Below are positions 26,398 through 33,276 of a stretch of 64,000 nucleotides of DNA, piece by piece. Below the pieces are notes generated by a model. The model searched no databases, was not told the origin of the DNA, and was given only the letters and a program-made list of their open reading frames with translations. The DNA lies in contig NZ_SBII01000002.1 in NCBI RefSeq assembly GCF_004028155.1, forward strand, positions 410,162 through 474,161, read 5' to 3'. Position numbers and translations under genes: made by a program. This DNA comes from Flavobacterium cerinum. Lineage in GTDB: Bacteria; Bacteroidota; Bacteroidia; Flavobacteriales; Flavobacteriaceae. Every line of letters begins with the position of its first letter. The stretch's first letter is position 1.

Positions 26398-27081
26398 ATG
26401 AAAATAGTATTTTTATTGATGGTAAGTCTTTTAGGGATTACCGATTGCGAAGCTCAGGATAAGAACAATAACAATAAAACCAACAAAAACGATATGATAG
26501 TTGAAGCTGTAAAAACCAACAAAACAGAAACCGTTAAAACATTATTGAAAGAAGGGGCAAGCGTAGAAAGCAGGGATGCCGAAAACCATACGCTGCTATT
26601 AATCGCTACACATCAAAATGCTTTAGAAATGGCAAAGATTCTGGTTGAAGCCGGAGCTAATGTAAATACTCAGGACAGTATAAAAGACAGTCCATTTTTA
26701 TATGCAGGAGCGCGTGGTCATTTAGAGTTGGTTAAGCTTTATTTATCGAATGAAGCCGATTTTACTGTGTTTAACCGTTATGGAGGCAGTGCTTTAATAC
26801 CCGCCGCAGAGAAAGGTCATGTAGAAGTTGTTCGTTTACTTTCTTCAACTAAAGACTTTCCTATAAACCATGTTAATAATCTTGGGTGGACAGCATTAAT
26901 GGAAGCTGTTGTTCTGGGAACAGGAGGAAAGGTACATACAGAAATCGTACAAATATTGGTTGATGCCGGATGTGATATCACAATCCCAGATTTTGATGGG
27001 GTAACGGCGTTAACACACGCAAAAAATAGAGGTTTTAAAGAAATCGCAGCTATTCTTGAAGCAGCTGCAAAAAGAAATTAG
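26398..27081 (+). CDS. periplasmic ankyrin-repeat protein
   Basis: The 227 residues have a signal peptide ending ITDCEAQ, an Asn/Lys-rich linker and about five ankyrin repeats from residue 38 on: KTNKTETVKTLLKEGA, HTLLLIATHQNALEMAKILVEAGANVN, SPFLYAGARGHLELVKLYL, SALIPAAEKGHVEVVRLL, and a last unit before AILEAAAKRN. Ankyrin proteins bind other proteins; the tight link to the Tat-exported amidohydrolase nine bases upstream suggests that enzyme is its partner. A hairpin follows the gene. Confidence 0.87.
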   Translation: MKIVFLLMVSLLGITDCEAQDKNNNNKTNKNDMIVEAVKTNKTETVKTLLKEGASVESRDAENHTLLLIATHQNALEMAKILVEAGANVNTQDSIKDSPFLYAGARGHLELVKLYLSNEADFTVFNRYGGSALIPAAEKGHVEVVRLLSSTKDFPINHVNNLGWTALMEAVVLGTGGKVHTEIVQILVDAGCDITIPDFDGVTALTHAKNRGFKEIAAILEAAAKRN

Positions 27082-27110
27082 ATTGGTCTAATAATAAGGG
27101 GGAAATTGCT

Positions 27111-27145
27111 AAAAAAGCCTGCAAAGTTTATTTTGCAGGCTTTTT
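27111..27145. terminator. bidirectional terminator
   Basis: AAAAAGCCTGCAAA and TTTGCAGGCTTTTT form a 14-base stem with A and T tracts on both sides, between the ankyrin gene and the convergent lipoprotein gene. Confidence 0.9.
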
Positions 27146-27164
27146 GTTATGTGTTTACTAGCGG

Positions 27165-27569
27165 TTATTGCTTCTCAAAGGTAGATTCAGTACCGTCGGC
27201 AGCAATCTCACCATCAAAAATGACTAGTTTTTTATCAGATAAGTTTACATACTTTTTCTCTCCTTTATTAAAAGAAATGCTATAGTTTGCTTTACTGTTG
27301 TTTACAGGAACATTATCTTCCGGAGTAATTACAAAAGTACCACTGTCTGCTTTTTTACCGTCGTTGAATTTTTCGAATTTTTCGCCTTCGAACTTAAAGA
27401 AATTACCATTGCCCGGTTTAAAATTAGGATCTACTCCTGCAACCTGAATACCGGCTACGTGCCTTAGTTCCCATGTTCCGTTAAGATCCGGTGTTCCTGA
27501 TTTTTTCTCACAGCTAATGATTGTAAAAAGCATTACAGCGCTTAAGGTCAGTCTTAAAAAGTTTTTCAT
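27165..27569 (-). CDS. small lipocalin-like lipoprotein
   Basis: The 134 residues start with a lipoprotein signal ending TIISC (Cys20). The mature part reads LNGTWELRHVAGIQV, NFFKFEGEKFEKF, SGTFVITPEDN, SYSISFNKGEKKYV and KKLVIFDGEI, a meander of short strands like the lipocalin-like lipoproteins of Bacteroidetes. It shares the LNG-W opening with the 7.0 kb lipoprotein, so they may be distant paralogues. The ligand is unknown. Confidence 0.7.
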   Translation of the reverse strand: MKNFLRLTLSAVMLFTIISCEKKSGTPDLNGTWELRHVAGIQVAGVDPNFKPGNGNFFKFEGEKFEKFNDGKKADSGTFVITPEDNVPVNNSKANYSISFNKGEKKYVNLSDKKLVIFDGEIAADGTESTFEKQ

Positions 27570-27920
27570 GATTTTTTGTAAATTGATTGATGATAATTAT
27601 TTTAATAAGTTAACGAAGTTACTTAAAATAATACTTGTTCTGTAAGAATTAAAAGCTGAATTATAATTAGTTAATGAAATGGTCAATATATACAGATGAT
27701 TTATTGAATAGTTTTGTTTTAAAAGCTGCCCAAATGATTACTTAATTAATATAATTAATTTTGTTAGGGAATACATGATCTACTAAATTCTTACAATGAA
27801 AGTTTCGAGTATAAAAGGATCTATCTGTAACATTATACCCATTTGTAAATCAGGTATTTTTACTCTTACGAGTTGTTTGATAAAACGATAAATTAGCTGT
27901 CGACTCTTTTGCTGTAAATC
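27570..27920. other. AT-rich intergenic region, nothing coding
   Basis: This 351-base gap lies between divergent genes. I see no coding frame. TTTG near 27878 and CTCTTTTG just before the phosphoesterase start may be a weak promoter, but the fit is poor. Confidence 0.5.
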
Positions 27921-29384
27921 ATGACACAAAACAAAAATACTACCCAGACACAACAACCACTACCGACTATTGAACATGTGATTGTTGTAATGTTTGAAAA
28001 CAGATCTTTCGATAATGTATTAGGCGGATTGTATCAATTTAGTCCGCGCTTTAATGGTGTACCTCCGGGCTGGTCAGTACCCTATACATTAAACGGAAAA
28101 ACAACACAAATTTCCGCATGGCAGGGTAATGACAGCAGTACGCAGATAATGCCATTCCCTGATCCGCAAGAAGATCATAATGATATGGAGAGCCAGATTA
28201 ACAATGGTAGTATGGACGGCTTTGCAGATAATTATGCAACGGTTTTGAAAAATCCAACCATTGATAGCGTAAAGCAGATTATGCAGTACTATACCGCCGA
28301 CTATATGCCTGTATCGCATCGTTTAGCTTCAATGTATGCAGTGAGTGATACTTATTTTGGTTCCGGTCCGGTTCAGACGTGGCCAAATCGTTTATTTGCA
28401 CATAGCGGTTCACCGGGGAGTAATTTGGGAGTATCTTATCTAAATAATCATGAATATCCCCATTATCCTGTAATTGACGGACAGCTGAAATGGAAAACGG
28501 TGTTTCAGTTACTTGATGAAAGATACCCAGGGCCTCAAAAAAACTGGAAAGTTTATTATGATGATGAGGTCCCTATCTCTGCACTTTTTGATTATGTTGA
28601 TGACCGATGGAATAAATTCGAAACAGGAGGGAATGTCCTTGCCTATAAAAGTGACTTCCCGTCCATTTACGGTGATTTTTTCTCTGATGTAGCGAGTGGT
28701 AATTTACCGATGTATAGCTTTATTGAACCAAGATACCAGGAAAATTCTGTTGAAGGAATAATTCCTCCAAACAGTAATCATCCCGGTCCAGCAAGTATTC
28801 TTCCTGATAGTCATACTCCTATTGATGTTGTTAATGGCGAAACAATGTTGAGCGAAATTTATGGTGCATTAATTAATAATCCCGATCTGTTTGCAAAAAC
28901 CCTGTTGATTGTTACTTATGATGAGCATGGAGGATTGTTTGATCATGTTGCCCCACCGGCTGCAATGTCGCCATTTGTTCCGGGTACGGTAACTAATTTT
29001 AATTATAATCAATATGGGCCAAGAGTACCGGCCATATTTATTAATCCATATATAAAAAGCGGAACGGTGTTGAGACCTCCTTCCGGTCAGTATTTTGATC
29101 ATACTTCTATAATAGCAACGTTATGTGCCCAGTTTGATTTAAATGGACCATTAACACCGCGCGATAGGGTGGCTCCTGTTTTTAGCGGATTAATCTCTGG
29201 TGATATGAAAACATTAAATATTGATCCGGATTATACTCCGCCTGTAGAAAAAGAATTAAAAAAATTGTCCTATGCCAAAAACCATAAGTTTTTAAAAACG
29301 TTACCCAATGATAAGTATGGTTCACCTGCCTATGCCGTTTATCATACTGCATTTATAAAATATGCCGGAAAATTAAAAAAATAA
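27921..29384 (+). CDS. phosphoesterase family protein (phospholipase C / acid phosphatase-like)
   Basis: The 487 residues show the alkaline phosphatase-like fold of the phosphoesterase family. IEHVIVVMFENRSFDNVLGG holds the metal-binding acidic residue and Asn next to the nucleophile region. PDPQEDHNDM, SDTYFGSGPVQTWPNRLF, DSHTPIDVVNGE and LLIVTYDEHGGLFDHVAPP are further family blocks. Relatives hydrolyse phospholipids or phosphomonoesters. Most relatives have a Tat or Sec signal, but this one starts MTQNKNTTQTQQ with no hydrophobic segment, so it seems cytoplasmic or exported by another route. It is isolated and followed by a strong terminator. Confidence 0.88.
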   Translation: MTQNKNTTQTQQPLPTIEHVIVVMFENRSFDNVLGGLYQFSPRFNGVPPGWSVPYTLNGKTTQISAWQGNDSSTQIMPFPDPQEDHNDMESQINNGSMDGFADNYATVLKNPTIDSVKQIMQYYTADYMPVSHRLASMYAVSDTYFGSGPVQTWPNRLFAHSGSPGSNLGVSYLNNHEYPHYPVIDGQLKWKTVFQLLDERYPGPQKNWKVYYDDEVPISALFDYVDDRWNKFETGGNVLAYKSDFPSIYGDFFSDVASGNLPMYSFIEPRYQENSVEGIIPPNSNHPGPASILPDSHTPIDVVNGETMLSEIYGALINNPDLFAKTLLIVTYDEHGGLFDHVAPPAAMSPFVPGTVTNFNYNQYGPRVPAIFINPYIKSGTVLRPPSGQYFDHTSIIATLCAQFDLNGPLTPRDRVAPVFSGLISGDMKTLNIDPDYTPPVEKELKKLSYAKNHKFLKTLPNDKYGSPAYAVYHTAFIKYAGKLKK

Positions 29385-29402
29385 TAATAGTGTATTATTT
29401 AT

Positions 29403-29430
29403 AAAAAAAAGAGGCAGCGCCTCTTTTTTT
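29403..29430 (+). terminator. terminator after the phosphoesterase gene
   Basis: AAAAAAAGAGGC, a three-base loop and GCCTCTTTTTTT, 18 bases past the stop. Confidence 0.88.
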
Positions 29431-29932
29431 GTGACCATAATGGGGTAGGAGGGAGAAAGGACAGTGAGCTGTCACTTTTCTGTATGTTACATTACTCCTT
29501 TTATTTTTCTAAAAGTTATAGATATTCGTCTTTTTCGGGAATATTGGTATTTAGCCACTTATCATTTTTTATTGCCTTTATGCCATGTTTCCAATTATAC
29601 CTTGCCTCTCCGCTTAATAGCAGAATACTTCGGGGTTGTAAAAATATTTCTTGTTGTATCGTATCTTTTGAAAATAGCATGATACAGGAAGATAATAGGC
29701 TTATTCTTCTTTTTGTTTAAACCAAAGATAAATCTTTCCCATTCTTCCATTATTACTATCTACTCTAAAAATTCCTGTAACTATGGAATCATTATTTTAA
29801 ATAATAAAATGTAATGTAGCTAAAGTATTGAAATACTTTAAAAATTTCTACTTGTGCATATAAAATTGTTTTATTAATTTTATTCTTACAATATCTAGTG
29901 TGTAAATAACGCAGTATTTTAAAAAGTGAATT
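29431..29932. other. AT-rich non-coding gap
   Basis: This stretch of about 500 bases has two overlapping short open frames whose translations (rich in Phe, Tyr, Ser and Leu) look like chance. A GACAGTGAGCTGTC palindrome at 29460-29473 is the only structure I see. Confidence 0.5.
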
Positions 29933-30781
29933 ATGAATAATGAGTATTACGAAAGGTTAAATCTTGAATCTAATAAAAAGGTTTTGGAAATATATAGAAA
30001 TCGAGATCAATATGTTCAGGAGGCTCAGGATGCAATAATTGAAATATTGAAAAAAAGAAATTTATACGAACAAGCTATCGAGCAGGACAAAAATGATGAG
30101 GTTGAAGACAAAAAATTAGAAGAAGAATCTATCCAAAGTTTTGAAAGCAAAGTTTTTGGAAACTATTTATCAAATATTGAGTTCGCTCAAAATTCCCTAC
30201 AGGGTAACGAATACTTTAGTGCAAATTTTTCTGCTAATGAGAATAATTCTAGTGCTCTTGCCTTAGTTGCAGGTACACTTGGAACTGTAAGTCTTTTTCT
30301 TTTTTTAATGATGAATGAATATAAAAGCAATTTGATACTATATTGGGCTTTACCTTCATTACTTCTATCATTATTCTTAATCATTGGAATCAAAGGACAC
30401 AGATCCAGTAAATCAACAGTTAAATTGCTTAGAAAGGGTGATAAGCAGATTGATTTAGAAATACAAACGAAAGAAAGCAAGGTCACAATTAATTATCCAT
30501 TCAGATATGAATACTATTGGACATACTTACAAAATGTTAAACCAAGAATCAGACAGGTTGACTTATTTATTTATATCTATAAAGATAATAAAATGCTGAT
30601 TTCTTTAAACGAAACTTTGGATGCCTCTAAGAATCCACCTCCTCATTGGAATTACCTTCCGGATGAGAAAGTAAAAAAAGAGCCAAGATTTTTGTTTTCT
30701 AAATACGGCTTTCAAAGTCCAAATTTGTATAAGCTGCAAAAAATATTAGATGGAATAAAAGAACAATATAAAGCAAATTAG
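29933..30781 (+). CDS. two-helix membrane protein, function unknown
   Basis: The 282-residue protein has an N-terminal charged helical region (residues 1-60) with RNRDQYVQEAQDAIIEIL, a pattern seen before membrane segments in several Bacteroidetes proteins. Two transmembrane helices follow (SALALVAGTLGTVSLFLFLM and NLILYWALPSLLLSLFLII, about 100-145), then a soluble domain of about 130 residues with beta segments (KQIDLEIQTKESKVTINY, VDLFIYIYKDNKMLISLNE) that could be PH-like. I do not recognise it. The region is more AT-rich than its neighbours. Confidence 0.65.
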   Translation: MNNEYYERLNLESNKKVLEIYRNRDQYVQEAQDAIIEILKKRNLYEQAIEQDKNDEVEDKKLEEESIQSFESKVFGNYLSNIEFAQNSLQGNEYFSANFSANENNSSALALVAGTLGTVSLFLFLMMNEYKSNLILYWALPSLLLSLFLIIGIKGHRSSKSTVKLLRKGDKQIDLEIQTKESKVTINYPFRYEYYWTYLQNVKPRIRQVDLFIYIYKDNKMLISLNETLDASKNPPPHWNYLPDEKVKKEPRFLFSKYGFQSPNLYKLQKILDGIKEQYKAN

Positions 30782-30982
30782 ACTTATATGAATGTTTTCT
30801 TACATTCTATAATTTCAGCCACTCTATAGTCCAGCATTTGAAAGCAAGAATACTTTTAATTGAATGTAAGTACATCCTTTTTAAACTAAGAAAAATTTTG
30901 TTAATTTTATGCCAAATAAAAGCTTAATATGAAAAGTATTTTCCTATATGTTATAATAGTTGCGCTTGTTGTATTGATCTAG

Positions 30983-31414
30983 GTGATTTTCATTATGAGA
31001 GGCAAGGCAAGGCGTCATAGTCAAAAAGGCAAAAACAATATTTTAGAGCTAAAGCCAGGCAAGGCTAATTATGAGTTTGACCTTGACCTTGACAGATCGC
31101 TTAATGATGGTGCTCTTCTAAAAATTAAGCAATTACTGGATCAAAAAAAATTCAGGATAATTGATGGTGTAGAGGACGGTATTATTGCCTATTCGGGCAA
31201 AAACGAAGATGCAGCACTGGGCGGATGGCTGAATATAGACCCTTTTACATTACCCTTCAGGATTGTGGTGATGAAGGATACAGACCATATAAAAGTAACG
31301 TTTGCCGACGATTACGGATTTCAGATACTTAATAAAAGTCAGTTGCAAAAGTTTAACGAAACATACAGGCCAGTTTTTACTTTCTACGAAGACCTGATTA
31401 AAAAACAGTTTTAG
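30983..31414 (+). CDS. hypothetical protein whose membrane anchor is cut off by an in-frame TAG
   Basis: The frame opens at GTG 30983 (next ATG 30995) directly after TAG 30980-30982. In the same frame, from ATG 30929, come 17 codons reading MKSIFLYVIIVALVVLI, then TAG, then VIFIMRGKARRHSQKGK. Without the stop this is a complete N-terminal transmembrane anchor followed by positive residues. The remaining soluble domain (about 120 residues: LDRSLNDGALLKIKQLL, FRIIDGVEDGIIAYSG, DAALGGWLNIDPF) looks intact. Either the gene was recently broken, the stop is read through, the shorter form is used, or it is a base-call error. The domain is not recognised. Confidence 0.55.
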   Translation: MIFIMRGKARRHSQKGKNNILELKPGKANYEFDLDLDRSLNDGALLKIKQLLDQKKFRIIDGVEDGIIAYSGKNEDAALGGWLNIDPFTLPFRIVVMKDTDHIKVTFADDYGFQILNKSQLQKFNETYRPVFTFYEDLIKKQF

Positions 31415-31490
31415 TAGTATGCTTTAGGATTTTGGGCTTTTCAGAAGACTCAGCATAAATACACAACTGATACCCTGGAAGGATATTAAA

Positions 31491-31760
31491 TTACTTTTTT
31501 TCTTTAAAAACCTTGAACAATAATTTCGCTTTGTAAGTAGTGATGTATTGTATATACTGGTTTTTGAAAGTTTCCATTTCGTCGCGCTCATAGCCTTTAT
31601 GTATTTATAAAAACGCTGAATTTTTGTGTTTCAGTAATCCACGTAGGATCTCTTTGTATATGCTAAAGAAGTAATCAATGACTCTGGAGCTTGCAGCCTT
31701 AACCTCGGTGGGTCTTGTCGCTATCTGGGTATGCGAATGCGATGAAAGTTTTGTTACCAT
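31491..31760 (-). pseudogene. decayed gene remnant with one internal stop
   Basis: On the minus strand one frame runs from ATG at 31760 (MVTKLSSHSHTQIATR) through 89 codons to TAA at 31491-31493, interrupted only by TAA at 31605-31607. The part after the stop reads IHKGYERDEMETFKN and ends TYKAKLLFKVFKEKK, a plausible protein C-terminus; before it are RVIDYFFSIYKEILRG and LLKHKNSAFL. I do not recognise the family. It may be the end of a larger gene removed by recombination near the tRNA cluster. Chance openness cannot be excluded. Confidence 0.4.
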
Positions 31761-31784
31761 ACAAATTCAGATGAATTCGTATTT

Positions 31785-31812
31785 TGTGGACCACGATGGG
31801 ATTCGAACCAGG
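31785..31812 (-). pseudogene. 3' fragment of a tRNA-Leu-like gene
   Basis: On the minus strand GGTTCGAATCCCATCGTGGT, a T-arm and 3' acceptor, matches the 3' end of the intact tRNA-Leu at 32217-32298 over 20 consecutive bases, apart from one extra base in the acceptor. No D-arm or anticodon arm follows. It lies beyond the cluster terminator. Confidence 0.7.
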
Positions 31813-31840
31813 TTTAGAGTCTTGTAATTAGTTTTAAATA

Positions 31841-31883
31841 AAAAAACCGACAAAATATAGTTTCGTATATCTTGTCGGTTTTG
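31841..31883 (-). terminator. terminator of the tRNA cluster
   Basis: On the minus strand AAAACCGACAA and TTGTCGGTTTT form a perfect stem around an 18-base loop and are followed by TTTT. It directly follows the last tRNA-Lys. Confidence 0.85.
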
Positions 31884-31956
31884 TGACCCGACTGGGATTC
31901 GAACCCAGGACCCCATCATTAAAAGTGATGTGCTCTACCAGCTGAGCTATCGAGTC
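31884..31956 (-). tRNA. tRNA-Lys (TTT), copy 1
   Basis: The 73-base cloverleaf has acceptor GACTCGA/TCGGGTC, D-arm AGCTCAGCTGGTAGAGC, an anticodon loop CTTTTAA (anticodon TTT) in stem CATCA/TGATG, T-loop TTCGAAT and discriminator A. It is identical to the three other copies in this cluster. Confidence 0.96.
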
Positions 31957-31985
31957 TTGCATTATAAAATGCGTATGTAAACTTG

Positions 31986-32059
31986 TGACCTCGACTGGAT
32001 TCAAACCAGTAACCTTCTGAGCCGTAATCAGATGCGCTATTCAGTTGCGCCACGAGGCC
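31986..32059 (-). tRNA. tRNA-Arg (ACG) with A19-T56 in place of G19-C56
   Basis: The 74-base cloverleaf has acceptor GGCCTCG/CGAGGTC and an anticodon loop TTACGGC (ACG) in stem TCTGA/TCAGA. The D-loop reads AACTGAATA, with A at position 19 (plus-strand base 32041), and the T-loop reads TTTGAAT, with T at position 56 (base 32003). The usual tertiary G19-C56 pair is thus replaced by A19-U56, a matched change, so the gene is probably functional. Confidence 0.93.
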
Positions 32060-32073
32060 AATACTCTGTAATC

Positions 32074-32110
32074 TAAAAATTAAGCTTGGCGTGAAGCGGC
32101 TTAACTTTTT
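32074..32110 (-). terminator. inter-tRNA hairpin, copy 1
   Basis: On the minus strand AAGTTAAGC and GCTTAATTTTT pair around a 13-base loop. Nearly the same hairpin occurs at 32317-32354, each directly after a tRNA-Lys. It could be a terminator or a processing site. Confidence 0.6.
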
Positions 32111-32111
32111 G

Positions 32112-32184
32112 TGACCCGACTGGGATTCGAACCCAGGACCCCATCATTAAAAGTGATGTGCTCTACCAGCTGAGCTATCGAGTC
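32112..32184 (-). tRNA. tRNA-Lys (TTT), copy 2
   Basis: The 73 bases are identical to the other tRNA-Lys copies. It is followed on its strand by the GTTAAGC hairpin and then tRNA-Arg. Confidence 0.96.
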
Positions 32185-32216
32185 GTCGTTATTTTGGGAA
32201 TGCATGTATCAATTTG

Positions 32217-32298
32217 TGACCACGATGGGATTCGAACCCATACGCCTTTCAGCACCACCCCCTCAAGATGGCAAGTCTACCAGTTTCTCCACGTGGCC
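32217..32298 (-). tRNA. tRNA-Leu (GAG)
   Basis: The 82-base class II tRNA has acceptor GGCCACG/CGTGGTC, an anticodon loop TTGAGGG (anticodon GAG) in stem CCATC/GGTGG, a long variable arm, T-arm ATGGG-TTCGAAT-CCCAT and discriminator A. It lies between two tRNA-Lys genes. Confidence 0.95.
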
Positions 32299-32316
32299 AG
32301 ATAGTCTTTAAAATAA

Positions 32317-32354
32317 AAAAAAGTTAAGCTTGGCGTGAAGCGGCTTAACTTTTT
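32317..32354 (-). terminator. inter-tRNA hairpin, copy 2
   Basis: On the minus strand AAAAAGTTAAGC and GCTTAACTTTTTTTT pair around a 13-base loop. Its loop and stem repeat those at 32074-32110, and the shared segment runs on into the flanking tRNA-Lys, indicating duplication. Confidence 0.65.
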
Positions 32355-32355
32355 G

Positions 32356-32428
32356 TGACCCGACTGGGATTCGAACCCAGGACCCCATCATTAAAAGTGA
32401 TGTGCTCTACCAGCTGAGCTATCGAGTC
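32356..32428 (-). tRNA. tRNA-Lys (TTT), copy 3
   Basis: The 73 bases are identical to the other tRNA-Lys copies. It is followed on its strand by the second GTTAAGC hairpin and then tRNA-Leu. Confidence 0.96.
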
Positions 32429-32459
32429 GTAGCTATCAGGGAATGTATATGTAAATTTG

Positions 32460-32532
32460 TGACCCGACTGGGATTCGAACCCAGGACCCCATCATTAAAA
32501 GTGATGTGCTCTACCAGCTGAGCTATCGAGTC
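32460..32532 (-). tRNA. tRNA-Lys (TTT), copy 4, first in the cluster
   Basis: The 73 bases are identical to the other copies. It is the promoter-proximal gene of the six-tRNA minus-strand cluster. Confidence 0.96.
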
Positions 32533-32561
32533 AGTAAAAATTCATTCCCTGAATGCGGGTG

Positions 32562-32593
32562 CAAATATACGCATGTTTTATTGGTTATTCAAA
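32562..32593 (-). promoter_or_regulatory. promoter of the tRNA cluster
   Basis: On the minus strand TTTG (32593-32590) and TATATTTG (32569-32562) are 20 bases apart, an exact Bacteroidetes promoter, followed by CACCCGCATTCAGGG. Transcription starts about 20 bases before the first tRNA-Lys. Confidence 0.8.
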
Positions 32594-32760
32594 GCGTTTC
32601 GGGCAGAAATTTTACTTTTTTTAAATATTTTTTTTAACGCCTTAATTTATAAGGTTTTATTGGGGTATTATTTTTAATATAAATTTTAGGTTATCTTTTA
32701 TTGAGCTATTATTTTACATTAGTATGTGCTACATAATAAAAAAGTAATTAAAATTGCATC

Positions 32761-33276
32761 ATGAAAAAACTTATACTTTGCGGTTATATGGGGTCTGGTA
32801 AAACAACAATTGCCCGTTTGCTTGCAAAAACTACCGGACTTACCTATATGGATCTCGATGAGGTTATAGAACAAAAGGTCGGTAAAACCATATCTCAGTT
32901 GTTTGAAGAGGATGGGGAGATTAAATTTAGAAAGCTGGAACATGATTGCCTTAACGAGGTAGTTAATGATTCAGACAGCTTTATTTTGAGTTTAGGCGGT
33001 GGCACACCCAGCTATGCTAATAACCACGAAGTTTTAAAAAGGGATGATGTAGTATCTGTTTATCTTAAAGCCAGCATAGGTGAGCTTATAAAGCGTATAA
33101 AGACACAGCCGGGACTACGCCCATTACTGGAAACTCTTAAAGAAGAAGAGATGGAGGAGTTTGTGGCAAAACATTTGTTTGACCGTAGTTATTACTACCA
33201 TCAGGCAAAGCATGTAGTAGCCACCGATGGAAAAACACCAGAGGCTATTACTAACGAAATTATGAGTTTGTTTTAA
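32761..33276 (+). CDS. aroK: shikimate kinase
   Basis: The 171-residue protein has the Walker A loop GYMGSGKTTIARLL at residues 8-21, the shikimate-binding DLDEVIEQ and GGGTP segments (LSLGGGTPSYAN), and an adenine-lid region with RPLL. It phosphorylates shikimate in the fifth step of chorismate synthesis. Its 3' end overlaps the convergent phosphoribosyltransferase gene by four bases with no terminator between them. Confidence 0.95.
   Translation: MKKLILCGYMGSGKTTIARLLAKTTGLTYMDLDEVIEQKVGKTISQLFEEDGEIKFRKLEHDCLNEVVNDSDSFILSLGGGTPSYANNHEVLKRDDVVSVYLKASIGELIKRIKTQPGLRPLLETLKEEEMEEFVAKHLFDRSYYYHQAKHVVATDGKTPEAITNEIMSLF

Noticed and set aside
29464..29720. Two overlapping short open frames on the plus strand
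   Set aside because: They overlap in different frames, are dominated by Phe, Ser, Tyr and Leu, and have no promoter or neighbour support.
31884..32532. Regularly spaced near-identical repeats that look CRISPR-like
   Set aside because: The repeats fold as complete tRNA-Lys cloverleaves with TTT anticodons, and the spacers contain other tRNAs; no cas gene is present.
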